Program-made: the position numbers and the translations under genes
Shown: piece by piece, positions 26,806-34,451 of the stretch
How the letters are laid out: each line of letters opens with the position of its first letter
Numbering within the stretch: position 1 is the stretch's first letter
Source of the DNA: Streptomyces ortus
GTDB lineage: Bacteria > Actinomycetota > Actinomycetes > Streptomycetales > Streptomycetaceae
DNA length: 64,000 bases
Assembly: GCF_026341275.1 (NCBI RefSeq)
Contig: NZ_JAIFZO010000002.1
Location: 5,052,118 to 5,116,117 of the forward strand
Direction of reading: 5' to 3'
Notes under the pieces: model-generated
Database searches by the model: none
Seen by the model: the letters and a program-made list of their open reading frames with translations, nothing else
What the model was told of the DNA's origin: nothing

Positions 26806-28110
26806 ATGCGGCTCACTGTCATCGGCACCGGCTACCTCGGTGCCACCCACGCCGCCTGTATGGCGGAACTCGGCCACGAGGTGCTCGGGGTCGACGTCGA
26901 CCCCGACAAGGTCGCCGCGCTGCAGGCGGGGCGGGTGCCGTTCCACGAACCCGTACTGCCGGAGCTGCTCGCCCGGCACACCGCGAGCGGACGCCTGCGG
27001 TTCACCACGTCCTACGAGGAGGCCGCGGCCTTCGGCGAGGTGCACTTCCTCTGCGTGGGCACCCCGCAGCGCAAGGACTCCGAGGGTGCCGACCTGCGGT
27101 ACGTGGACGCGGCGTTCGCGTCACTGGCACGGTACGCGGGCGAGGGCGCGCTCCTGGTGGGCAAGTCGACCGTGCCCGTGGGCACGGCCCGGCGGCTCGC
27201 GGACACCCACACCGGCGTGGAGATCGCCTGGAACCCGGAGTTCCTGCGCGAGGGCTTCGCCGTCGAGGACACCCTGCGCCCGGACCGGCTGGTCCTCGGC
27301 ATCGGATCCGAGCGGGCCGAGACGTTGCTGCGCGAGGTGTACGCGCCCGTCATCGGCGCCGGGACCCCGGTCGTCACCGCGGACTTCCCGACCGCCGAGC
27401 TGGTCAAGACGGCCGCGAACGCGTTCCTCGCCACCAAGATCTCGTTCATCAACGCCATGGCGGAGGTGTGCGAGGCCACGGGCGGCGACGTCTCCGTACT
27501 GGCGGAGGCGATCGGCCACGACGACCGGATCGGGAAGAAGTTCCTGCGGGCCGGCGTCGGCTTCGGCGGGGGCTGCCTGCCCAAGGACATCCGGGCCTTC
27601 GCGCACCGCGCCGACGAGCTGGGGGTGTCCCTGGCGTTCCTGCGCGAGGTCGACGCGATCAACATGCGGCGCCGCGACCGGGTGGTCGAGCTGGCCCGCG
27701 AACTGTGCGGAGGCTCGGTCCTCGGGGCGCGGATCGCCGTGCTGGGCGCCGCCTTCAAGCCGGACTCCGACGACATCCGTGACTCCCCCGCGCTGAACGT
27801 GTCCGCGCGCTTGCGTCTCGACGGCGCCGATGTCACGGTCTACGACCCCGAGGCGATGGACAACGCCCGCAAGGCGTTCCCGCTGCTCGGGTACGCGCTG
27901 TCGGCCGAGGAGGCGCTGCGCGGAGCCGATCTCGTGCTGCACCTGACCGAATGGCCGCAGTTCCGCGAGCTCGCTCCCGAGCGGGCCCGCACCTTGGTCT
28001 CCCGTCCACGGATCGTGGACGGCCGGGGGACGCTCGACGGGGCCACCTGGGCCGCGGCGGGCTGGGAGTTCCGGGCGCTGGGCAGACCCGCGCCCGGTGG
28101 GGAGGGGTAA
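26806..28110 (+). CDS. ugd: UDP-glucose 6-dehydrogenase
   Basis: Oxidises UDP-glucose to UDP-glucuronate with 2 NAD+. N-terminal Rossmann motif GTGYLG (7-12), VGTPQRKD, and the catalytic site GFGGGCLPKD with C257. Length 434 is normal. Start ATG 26806 follows GAAAGGCAGTGCC. It comes 86 bases after the GT-C gene on the same strand. Its product would be an activated uronic acid for the polymer of this cluster, or for other glycans. Symbol ugd is by family; an UDP-ManNAc dehydrogenase is less likely given the motif set. Confidence 0.88.
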   Translation: MRLTVIGTGYLGATHAACMAELGHEVLGVDVDPDKVAALQAGRVPFHEPVLPELLARHTASGRLRFTTSYEEAAAFGEVHFLCVGTPQRKDSEGADLRYVDAAFASLARYAGEGALLVGKSTVPVGTARRLADTHTGVEIAWNPEFLREGFAVEDTLRPDRLVLGIGSERAETLLREVYAPVIGAGTPVVTADFPTAELVKTAANAFLATKISFINAMAEVCEATGGDVSVLAEAIGHDDRIGKKFLRAGVGFGGGCLPKDIRAFAHRADELGVSLAFLREVDAINMRRRDRVVELARELCGGSVLGARIAVLGAAFKPDSDDIRDSPALNVSARLRLDGADVTVYDPEAMDNARKAFPLLGYALSAEEALRGADLVLHLTEWPQFRELAPERARTLVSRPRIVDGRGTLDGATWAAAGWEFRALGRPAPGGEG

Positions 28111-28114
28111 GGAC

Positions 28115-28870
28115 ATGACGTACGAGACATTCGACGACGTGGACGTGCGCGTCACGATCGTGATGCCCACGTACAACGAGGCCGCCAATCTGCCGAGAAT
28201 GGCGGAGGCGGTGCTTCAACTGCCGCTGAACGGGCTGCACCTGAAGGTGGTGGACGACTCCAGTCCGGACGGCACCGGACGGATCGCCGAGGAGCTGGCC
28301 GAGAAGTACAACGCGGACGGGCGGCACCGGATGAGCGTGCTGCACCGCACGGAGAAGGACGGCCTCGGGCGCGCGTACGTGGCGGGCATGACCGCGGCGG
28401 TCGACGAGGGCGCCGCGTACGTGGTGCAGATGGACGCCGACGGGAGCCACCCCGTGGAGGCGGTGCCGCGGATGCTGGGTACCGCCGTGGCCTCGGGGGT
28501 CGGGCTGGTCATCGGGAGCCGGTACGTCGAGGGGGGTTCGCTCGACGAGGACTGGGGCGCGCATCGGGTGCTGCTGTCGCGGTTCGCGAACCGGTACGCG
28601 CGGACCGTGCTCGGCACGAAGATCCGGGACATCACGGCGGGGTTCAACCTGTGGTCCGCGCGGGCCCTGGAGGATGTGGACCTGCGGTCGCTGGACAGCG
28701 CGGGGTACAGCTTCCAGGTCGAGCTGAAGTACAAGGCCGTACGGGCCGGGCACAGCGCGGTGGAGATTCCGATCCGGTTCGAGGAGCGGACGGAGGGGGT
28801 GTCGAAGATGACTCTTCGTACGCAGCTTGAGTCGGCGTTGGTGCCGGTGCGGTTGCGGTTGCGGGGGTGA
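28115..28870 (+). CDS. Polyprenol-phosphate mannose synthase (DPM1/Ppm1-like GT2)
   Basis: Transfers mannose from GDP-mannose to polyprenyl phosphate. 251 residues from ATG 28115 with GGAGGGGTAAGG as binding site; a GTG at 28097 inside ugd would add six residues and is less likely. Motifs: VMPTYNEAANLPRM (17-30), VVDDSSPDGTG, QMDADGSHP (DAD at 107-109), GSRYVEGG and DITAGFNLWSARALE. No membrane anchor domain is present, as in the single-domain DPM synthases. It is the last gene of the polysaccharide set and could feed the GT-C enzyme two genes upstream. Streptomyces also use such an enzyme for protein O-mannosylation, so this could be that enzyme or a paralogue. Confidence 0.88.
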   Translation: MTYETFDDVDVRVTIVMPTYNEAANLPRMAEAVLQLPLNGLHLKVVDDSSPDGTGRIAEELAEKYNADGRHRMSVLHRTEKDGLGRAYVAGMTAAVDEGAAYVVQMDADGSHPVEAVPRMLGTAVASGVGLVIGSRYVEGGSLDEDWGAHRVLLSRFANRYARTVLGTKIRDITAGFNLWSARALEDVDLRSLDSAGYSFQVELKYKAVRAGHSAVEIPIRFEERTEGVSKMTLRTQLESALVPVRLRLRG

Positions 28871-28918
28871 GGTCCGGGCGGGGGCGGGTCGTGGGGTGCG
28901 GGTCGGTGGGTGCTGGCC

Positions 28919-28985
28919 GCGCAGTTCCCCGCGCCCCTGAGGGCAAAGGGCGAAAGACTGCGCCGTTCCCCGCGCCCCTGAGGGG
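28919..28985. repeat. Two dispersed repeat copies after the mannose synthase gene
   Basis: GCGCAGTTCCCC... at 28919-28938 and TGCGCCGTTCCCC... at 28958-28980, both with the tail CCCCTGAGGG. They are direct repeats separated by AAAGGGCGAAAGA. Confidence 0.85.
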
Positions 28986-29014
28986 TCCTTGCAAAATGAT
29001 CTTCGTGCGGCACG

Positions 29015-29090
29015 GTGGTGGGGGTGCGGGAGGTCAGTGACGAGTTGTGGGCGGTGATCGAGTCGGCCTGTCGGCAGCCGCCACACCGAT
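29015..29090 (+). pseudogene. Possible transposase N-terminal remnant
   Basis: The frame reads VGVREVSDELWAVIE and then becomes unrelated Pro/Arg-rich sequence. SDELWAVIE resembles the start of IS5-type transposases of actinomycetes. Only about 15 residues support this, and no terminal inverted repeat was found, so the call is weak. Confidence 0.3.
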
Positions 29091-29227
29091 GCCCTCGACA
29101 ACACCACCTCCGTTGGCCGGGCGCAGGACCGGACAGACCGGCCCCGCTCCCGTCTGACGGAAGGATTCGAGATTGGACGTCCGGTCAAGCGGGCTTGCGG
29201 ACGGGTCTTGTTCCCAAGAGCGGGTGG

Positions 29228-29740
29228 CTACCACCAGGGGGTGCAGGTGATGCCGCTGACGGGAGAGGGGCTGGTCACCTGTGCGCAGACACGGAAGGCC
29301 CGACTCGCCGAGTTGCTGGTCGGGTAGGCCGGGGTCGTGATCCTGGCGCCGCTCGCGCTCGTTGTGAACGGGCCGCACTGGATCCACGAAACCTTGTTGT
29401 CGTTGGTGACATCCATCCAGACCCATCCGACGGCACCGGGGCCCCAAGTGCTGGAGCTGGTGCTCAAGACGCCCCAACCCATTGATGTACCGCCGACGTT
29501 GCCGGTGTGCATCTGGTACGAGGCGACGGCCCACGGGGTGCCGCCGAAGTTGGCTATCACGGCTCCCGCGCCTCCCACACCGCGACCGCTGAGACTGTCC
29601 GGGATGTCGGTGAAACCCTTCGCGCCTCCCACGCAGTCCGACGGCGCCGCCTGCGCCGCACCGGAAGAACCGGCCAGGAGCCCGGCCCCGAGCACGAGCG
29701 CGGCCGTTCCCATGCTGAAGATCCGCCGAATGCTGTTCAT
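29228..29740 (-). CDS. Small secreted protein of unknown function, four cysteines
   Basis: 170 residues from ATG 29740, with TAGGAGAAGAC upstream. A signal peptide is clear: MNSIRRIFSMGTAALVLGAG then LLAGSSGAAQA, with likely cleavage before APSDC. The mature protein is Ser/Gly/Thr-rich with four Cys (DCVGG, QCGPF, VCAQV, TCTPWW) that could form two disulfides, and it ends in TCTPWW. I do not recognise the family. An in-frame ATG at 29773 (MRKTALALGED...) would add 11 residues, but it looks like a leftover of the start of the neighbouring gene, with which it shares 17 of 18 bases. The gene lies in a decayed accessory region. Confidence 0.7.
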   Translation of the reverse strand: MNSIRRIFSMGTAALVLGAGLLAGSSGAAQAAPSDCVGGAKGFTDIPDSLSGRGVGGAGAVIANFGGTPWAVASYQMHTGNVGGTSMGWGVLSTSSSTWGPGAVGWVWMDVTNDNKVSWIQCGPFTTSASGARITTPAYPTSNSASRAFRVCAQVTSPSPVSGITCTPWW

Positions 29741-29828
29741 GTCTTCTCCTAGTGCGAGTGCGGTTTTGCGCATCGCATCTCCGTGTTGAAAGGGGATCCA
29801 AGGGAGCTCTTTCACCGGCGGACGCCCT

Positions 29829-29957
29829 TTACGGGTGGCCGGGGCCTCCTCCGCAGCAGGCGGTGGTCTGGGTCTGGTCGGCGTTGGCATTGGCGAGCGG
29901 TGCTACCGCGAGCACCGCTGCCAGTGCCACGAGCAAGCCGAGTACGGTTTTGCGCAC
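29829..29957 (-). CDS. 42-residue secreted peptide precursor, Cys-Cys-Gly C-terminus
   Basis: Short ORF from GTG 29957 to TAA, preceded by CATCAGGGAGAAGACA. The first 26 residues are a typical signal peptide (MRKTVLGLLVALAAVLAVAP then LANANA); the predicted mature part is about 16-18 residues, DQTQTTACCGGGPGHP. The ribosome binding region and first codons match those found just upstream of the 170-residue secreted gene 184 bases away. I do not recognise a family; it could be a small secreted peptide or a truncated secreted protein. Confidence 0.5.
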   Translation of the reverse strand: MRKTVLGLLVALAAVLAVAPLANANADQTQTTACCGGGPGHP

Positions 29958-30167
29958 TGTCTTCTCCCTGATGGAGTTTGGATTCGGTGTTGTGCGAGGC
30001 GGTCAATGGCTTGCACTCGCGGCGAGCAGGTAGCAGAAGTCGATTCAGGACCGGTGATCTTTGAGTTCCGTCACTGGTGGGCCGGTCGGGGCTGCCGCAG
30101 GGTGGGCCTTGTCCGGGACGCAGCTCTGGGTGTCCATGGCTCGGACGCGGAAGCGCGGTTGCCCACA

Positions 30168-30272
30168 TCAGGGCGAGGTGAAAGTTCCGTTGACGTTGAG
30201 GTACTTGCTCGACTGGACGTCTGATGCGATGCACAGGAGGCCCGCGCCCGACGGCATCTTCCGCAAGCTCAT
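30168..30272 (-). CDS. Possible 34-residue peptide ORF
   Basis: ATG 30272 to TGA 30168 encodes MSLRKMPSGAGLLCIASDVQ then SSKYLNVNGTFTSP. CGAAAGGCACAGC upstream is a modest binding site. The composition is not that of shadow frames (few Arg, balanced Ser/Asn/Thr), but the ORF is too short to be sure. It has no signal peptide. Confidence 0.25.
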   Translation of the reverse strand: MSLRKMPSGAGLLCIASDVQSSKYLNVNGTFTSP

Positions 30273-30892
30273 GCTGTGCCTTTCGGGGCCCTTGGTCGGG
30301 AGGGAGATCAAGTGACGGCCCGTTGAATATCACATGACCCGCGCAGGCATGTCATCGATCCAAGGGGTGCATGATGCCTGCTGGTTGATAACGTGCGCGT
30401 TATCGCGGCAGGTTAGACGACGGATGACATCGAACTGCGCCACCTGGCCACCGAGCCGCGAGTGGCCTGCTTCTGTGCCGATCACCCCTTGGCGAGCCAG
30501 AACCGCCTTACCTTGGCCCAGCTCTCCGGCATCCCGGTGGTCGACCTCAGCCCCTCCACGTCCGCCCTCGCCTGGTTGCGGAGCAGCGGATCGAAAACCG
30601 CCCCCGCGCCTGGTCGGCGGGCTGGCGTCTGCTGCACGCCGGATCCGCCGTCGACCGGCCCGCGCCGCGAGACCCGCTTGTGGCCCGCCCGGTCCGCGGG
30701 GGCGGCCACCAGCATGGCCGGCAGGGAGACCGGCACGCGGCCTTCGAGACGCACGTCGTGTCGCCGGTGCACGCGGAGGTCACCGAACGCCTCCGCGAAC
30801 TCTGCGTCGCGGGGACGGAGGGGTACCGGCTCGGCCTGGTCGCCGGGAGGGGGTTCCCCGCGGCGCCTTGGAACAACGACGCATGCCGGCGG
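30273..30892. other. Stretch without an intact gene
   Basis: This 620-base stretch contains a LysR-type remnant at 30426-30620. A second frame about 30690-30890 (FETHVVSPVHAEVTERLREL onward) has a protein-like look but no start, binding site or family that I recognise. I regard the whole as decayed sequence. Confidence 0.5.
30426..30620 (+). pseudogene. Remnant of a LysR-type regulator, effector domain
   Basis: The frame reads DDIELRHLATEPRVACFCAD then HPLASQNRLTLAQLSGIPVV. This matches the stretch 'L..EP.V.....DHPLA......L.DL...P.V' common in LysR effector-binding domains. There is no helix-turn-helix region upstream and the frame dissolves after about 60 residues, so this is a fragment. 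Confidence 0.45.
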
Positions 30893-31585
30893 TCAGGCGC
30901 CGCAGGCCCCGTTTCCTCCGAGGCTGGTCATGGCGCGGTACAGCTGCTCCTCTGTGAGCGGCGGCGCCGGTAGCGGGTGGGCGCGGTCGGTTCGGAAGCC
31001 GTCGAGCAGAAGGTAGAGGTGGCGACGCCAGGCGTCCGGGGCGATGGCGTGGGTGGCCTCGGTGACGCGGCTGTGCGACCAGATGACGAAGGCAAGGTCC
31101 TCGGGGGTGAGGTCGGGGCGCAGGCTGCCCTGCTCCTGCGCACGCTCGACGATGTGTACACCGAGTTCGCGGATGCGGGTCTGGGCGCCCGCCAGGCAGG
31201 CGCTCTCCGGCAGCCGTATGGAGGCCAGGTCGTTGAACCCCCGGTCCTGTGACTGGAGTTCGCACATGGTCTCCAGGAAGTGGCACAGCCCCGCCCAGGC
31301 GTCATCCATGGTGACGGCCTTCTCGGCCGCCTCCCGCCAGACGGCCAGCTTCCCGGCGAAGGTCGCCTGCACCAGGTCCAGCCGGGTGGGGAAGTGCCGG
31401 TACAGCGTGCCGATGGCCAGGCCGGCCCGCTTGGCCACCTGCTCCAGGGGTGCCTCCATGCCCTGCTCGGCGAAGCAGGAGCGGGCCGCGCTGAGCAGGG
31501 CGTCGCGATTGCGCTGCGCGTCGCGCCGCAGGGGGCGGTCGGGGGCCGGGTTCCCGGCGGAGGCGGACAGGGGGTCGATGGCCAT
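30893..31585 (-). CDS. TetR-family transcriptional regulator
   Basis: 230 residues. The N-terminal DNA-binding domain (about 22-80) has RDALLSAARSCFAEQGMEAP and the helix-turn-helix PLEQVAKRAGLAIGTLYRHF. The C-terminal domain has the look of the TetR_C group with TPEDLAFVIWSHSRVTEATH. Start ATG 31585. It is divergent from a short-chain dehydrogenase-like gene, with 148 bases between them that carry an inverted repeat, so it probably represses itself and that gene. The ligand is unknown. Confidence 0.9.
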   Translation of the reverse strand: MAIDPLSASAGNPAPDRPLRRDAQRNRDALLSAARSCFAEQGMEAPLEQVAKRAGLAIGTLYRHFPTRLDLVQATFAGKLAVWREAAEKAVTMDDAWAGLCHFLETMCELQSQDRGFNDLASIRLPESACLAGAQTRIRELGVHIVERAQEQGSLRPDLTPEDLAFVIWSHSRVTEATHAIAPDAWRRHLYLLLDGFRTDRAHPLPAPPLTEEQLYRAMTSLGGNGACGA

Positions 31586-31611
31586 GTCGCTCAGGCTACC
31601 AACCGGAGGGG

Positions 31612-31649
31612 TGCCTCATATTCTCTGCTACGCTCCAGAACATGAGGCA
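31612..31649. promoter_or_regulatory. Inverted repeat, probable TetR operator region
   Basis: TGCCTCAT (31612-31619) and ATGAGGCA (31642-31649) are exact inverted arms 22 bases apart. Each arm is also part of a smaller dyad: GAGGGGTGCCTC (31606-31617) and GAGGCAAGCCTC (31644-31655). They lie between the divergent TetR and SDR genes. Confidence 0.5.
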
Positions 31650-31733
31650 AGCCTCGACTTTCCGTCCTGGCCGCTGTCGGGGCGGGAGGTGCCCCTCATC
31701 CGTCCAGCCCGTCCGACCACAGGAGCACCACCC

Positions 31734-32405
31734 ATGCCCGTCATCGCCGTCATCGGGGCAGGCCCCGGCCTGGGCCTGTCCATCGCCCGCCGCTTCGGAA
31801 GGGAGGGTTTCCAGGTCGCCCTGGTCTCCCGGACCCAGGACAAGCTCGACGCGCTCGCCGCACAGCTCGCCGAGGACGGCATCGAGGCCGCAGGCTTCGC
31901 CGCGGACGTGACGCGTCCCGACTCGCTGCAGTCGGCGCTCGCCGCGGTCACCGACCGGTTCGGGGCCGTCGACGTACTGGAGTACTCGCCCGCCGACCCC
32001 GCCTTCGCCGGCGCCGCCGCCGTCGACGCCACGGCGCAGGACCTCCACAAGCAACTCGACTACTACCTGTACGGAGCGGTCGCCGCGGTCCGTCAGGTGC
32101 TGCCCGCCATGCTCGAACGCCGCAGTGGCACCCTGCTGTTCACCACGGGCGCCTCCTCCATCCGGCCGAGCGGCGGCGCGTTCGGCAGCATCGGCGTCGC
32201 GGCGGCGGCGCTGCGCAACTACGCCATGGCCCTGGGCATCGACCTCGCCGAGCGGGGGGTGCACGCCGCGCACGTGGCGATCGGGGTGTACATCGGCAGC
32301 GGTCCCGGCACCGAGCCCGAGACCATCGCCGAGCACTACTGGGACGCCTACACCAAGCGCGACCAGGCCGAGATCATCCACACCGTCCCCGGCGGCATCA
32401 GGTGA
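31734..32405 (+). CDS. Atypical short-chain dehydrogenase/reductase
   Basis: 223 residues from ATG 31734, binding site AGGAG. The Rossmann motif is GAGPGLG (8-14), followed by VSRTQDKLDALAAQL; VLEYSPAD replaces the usual NNAG region. Serine 141/142 in TTGASS fits the catalytic Ser, but the YxxxK pair is missing: by alignment of the ALRNY helix, Tyr is I153 and Lys is A157. Cofactor binding is therefore likely, while classical oxidoreductase chemistry is doubtful. It may be a regulatory or altered-activity member, controlled by the divergent TetR. Confidence 0.8.
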   Translation: MPVIAVIGAGPGLGLSIARRFGREGFQVALVSRTQDKLDALAAQLAEDGIEAAGFAADVTRPDSLQSALAAVTDRFGAVDVLEYSPADPAFAGAAAVDATAQDLHKQLDYYLYGAVAAVRQVLPAMLERRSGTLLFTTGASSIRPSGGAFGSIGVAAAALRNYAMALGIDLAERGVHAAHVAIGVYIGSGPGTEPETIAEHYWDAYTKRDQAEIIHTVPGGIR

Positions 32406-32581
32406 GCACCTCCGGCACACCCGCGGCGAACACGGCCAAACCCTGGCGGTCGCGAGTCCGTACTTCGGGCCGGTCGCGGATGGCGCATGGGTTGGCATAG
32501 CGCCATCGGCGGTCGGCGCATCGCCCGCAGATCCGAGCGTCGCTGTCCGGAGCCTTGTCCTTCAAGAGAAAAGGCGAAAGA

Positions 32582-32700
32582 TTGCGCTGTTCCCCGCGCC
32601 CCTGGAGGGTGGGGGCGAGAGACTGCGTCGTTCCTTGCGCTCCTGAGGGCAAGGGCAAAAGATTGCGCCGTTCCCCGCGCCCCTCGGGGCGGGGGCGGGG
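32582..32700. repeat. Three dispersed repeat copies between SDR and the 33-kb gene
   Basis: Copies near 32582-32604 (GCGCTGTTCCCC...), 32621-32645 (degenerate: GCGTCGTTCCTTGCGCTCCT) and 32671-32693 (exact). They fill the gap between two convergent genes. The middle copy shows substitutions in the otherwise conserved core. Confidence 0.85.
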
Positions 32701-32701
32701 G

Positions 32702-33571
32702 TTACTGGTTGGCTGCGGCTGAGGCCTGGGCCTCGCCTCTGCGGCGGATTTGGCGGAAGGTGAATTCGGCCAGGTCGTCGCCTGTGGTGAAGACCTTGGC
32801 GTCCTTCTCCGTCACGTCCTTGCCGTTGGTGAAGCCGGCGACCGTGAAGTAGGCGTAGCGGCCGTACGAGTTGGTCGTCGAGCGGCAGATCGCCGAGCGG
32901 CAGAAGACGGGGACGCCCTTACCGGGGAGGGACTGGACGACGCTCTGCTTGTCGGCGTCGGTCTTCGCCCTGAGTGCCTTGGCCTCGTTGTCGAAGACCG
33001 CCACACCGACGGTGACGGCCACCCCGTCCTTCGCGTACGTGACGCGCATGAGGCGGGTGCAGTCGTTGTCGGTGAGGACCTTGCCGAGCGTGCCCTGGGC
33101 GGCCGACGCGCAGTTCTTCGTGGACGCCGTCGCGCCCTTCTTGTAGACCGTCTCGCCCATCGTCAGCTGGGTGCCCGGGAAGAGGATGCCCGGCGCGAGC
33201 GTCGCGGTGTCCTTCTTCACATCGGATATGAAGTCCTTCGGGTCCAGCGGCGGCGGCGCGGAGGTCGCCTCGAAGGACGGGCCGGTCCCGGCGCTGTCCG
33301 ACGGGATGTCCGCGGAGGCGGGCAGCTCGGAGGCGGGTTTGTTCGCCGCCGGGTCCTTGCCGTCCGCCGAGACCACGGCCACCGCGACGGCCGCGCCCAC
33401 GGCGATGGTGGCCAGGGCGCCGCCGCCGACCAGCATCCACCTGCGACGCCGGTTGCGTGTTTCGGACGCCTCGGCCAGCGCCGCCCAGTCGGGAGACCGA
33501 CTGCTCCACTGCGGCGGCTGAGAACCCGATCCCCCGGAACCCCACTGGGGTCCCCCCTGCCCAAAGCTCAT
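32702..33571 (-). CDS. Membrane-anchored protein with extracytoplasmic domain, unknown function
   Basis: 289 residues from ATG 33571 (MSFGQGGPQWGSGGSGSQPP); an ATG three codons upstream at 33580 is equally open, and neither has a clear binding site. A Gly/Gln/Pro-rich cytosolic N-terminus and NRRRRWM precede one membrane helix (GGGALATIAVGAAVAVAVVS, about 45-65). Outside lies a Pro/Ser linker and a domain of about 200 residues with four Cys (KNCASA, NDCTRL, FCRSAICRS). I do not recognise the fold. It is convergent with the SDR gene and divergent from rplM, and is the neighbour I would expect upstream of rplM in Streptomyces. Confidence 0.7.
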   Translation of the reverse strand: MSFGQGGPQWGSGGSGSQPPQWSSRSPDWAALAEASETRNRRRRWMLVGGGALATIAVGAAVAVAVVSADGKDPAANKPASELPASADIPSDSAGTGPSFEATSAPPPLDPKDFISDVKKDTATLAPGILFPGTQLTMGETVYKKGATASTKNCASAAQGTLGKVLTDNDCTRLMRVTYAKDGVAVTVGVAVFDNEAKALRAKTDADKQSVVQSLPGKGVPVFCRSAICRSTTNSYGRYAYFTVAGFTNGKDVTEKDAKVFTTGDDLAEFTFRQIRRRGEAQASAAANQ

Positions 33572-33580
33572 GGGCCGCAT

Positions 33581-33961
33581 CTTAGACGGGACAAGGGGAC
33601 AAGGGATCCGCTGGTCCTCTCCCACAGCACTCGAAGCACGGATATGTCAAGCCCGAAAGAGAGCAAAGTGAGAGCAAGGGGGCATCTCAGAGGTGCCGGG
33701 CGGGTGCCGGGCGGGCTCGGACCCGCCGAGCGGACGCCCTCCGGCACGCGTTTTGACCCGTACGGGCCACCGAAGGTATTCTTGCGGTTCGTTATGTGTA
33801 TTGGCTTGCTCATTCTCACGTGAGGGGCCCTTACACCGGTCCACCGGGCCGATGACCAGCGGCAGGACTCGGTTGCGTCCCGAGGTCCGCCAGGGCTGTC
33901 GTACATCGTCCGTGGTGGCCCATTGTCAGGACCCACTCACTGAAGAAGCGAAGGCATGACC
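33581..33961. other. Upstream region of rplM without genes
   Basis: The region holds the rplM promoter (33753-33782) and a leader of about 170 bases with the fragment AGGGGCCCTT near 33822. No other gene or repeat was seen. Confidence 0.6.
33753..33782 (+). promoter_or_regulatory. Probable vegetative promoter of rplM-rpsI
   Basis: TTGACC (33753-33758), an 18-base spacer and TATTCT (33777-33782) match the main sigma factor consensus. Confidence 0.6.
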
Positions 33962-34405
33962 GTGCGTACGTTCAGCCCCAAGCCCGGCGACATCACTCGC
34001 CAGTGGTACGTCATCGACGCCCAGGATGTCGTCCTGGGTCGTCTGGCCACCACTGCCGCGAACATTCTGCGGGGCAAGCACAAGCCGATTTACGCCCCGC
34101 ACGTCGACGCTGGTGACTTCGTCATCATCATCAACGCCGACAAGGTGCACCTCTCCGGCAACAAGAAGACCCAGAAGCTGGCGTACCGCCACTCCGGTTA
34201 CCCGGGTGGTCTGCGCTCCGTCCGTTACGACGAGCTGCTGGCGAAGAACCCCGAGAAGGCTGTCGAGAAGGCCATCAAGGGCATGATCCCCAAGAACACC
34301 CTGGGCCGTCAGGTGCTCTCGAAGCTGAAGATCTACTCGGGCGACCAGCACCCGCACGCTGCACAGCAGCCGGTGCCGTTCGAGATCACCCAGGTCGCGC
34401 AGTAG
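33962..34405 (+). CDS. rplM: 50S ribosomal protein L13
   Basis: Early-assembly large-subunit protein. I choose GTG 33962, giving MRTFSPKPGDITRQWYVIDA and 147 residues: AAGG at 33951-33954 is 7 bases before this GTG but only 1 base before the alternative ATG 33956. Family segments are VLGRLATTAANILRGKHKPI and HSGYPGGLRSVRYDELLAKN, with GMIPKNTLGRQ. It forms a two-gene unit with rpsI, 46 bases downstream. Confidence 0.95.
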   Translation: MRTFSPKPGDITRQWYVIDAQDVVLGRLATTAANILRGKHKPIYAPHVDAGDFVIIINADKVHLSGNKKTQKLAYRHSGYPGGLRSVRYDELLAKNPEKAVEKAIKGMIPKNTLGRQVLSKLKIYSGDQHPHAAQQPVPFEITQVAQ

Positions 34406-34451
34406 TTCCGGCCACCACCCCCCTAAGACTGAACAGAATCTGAGGAGAACC

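Larger units (their letters stand above)
28871..29227. other. Gene-free stretch with repeats and IS remnant
   Basis: This stretch of 357 bases holds two dispersed repeat copies (28919-28985) and a short transposase-like remnant (29015-29090). Beyond that I see no gene. Confidence 0.7.

Noticed and set aside
29015..29485. A full 156-residue ORF starting at the IS-like remnant
   Set aside because: Only the first 15 residues resemble a transposase; the remainder lies over the secreted-protein gene on the other strand and has shadow composition.
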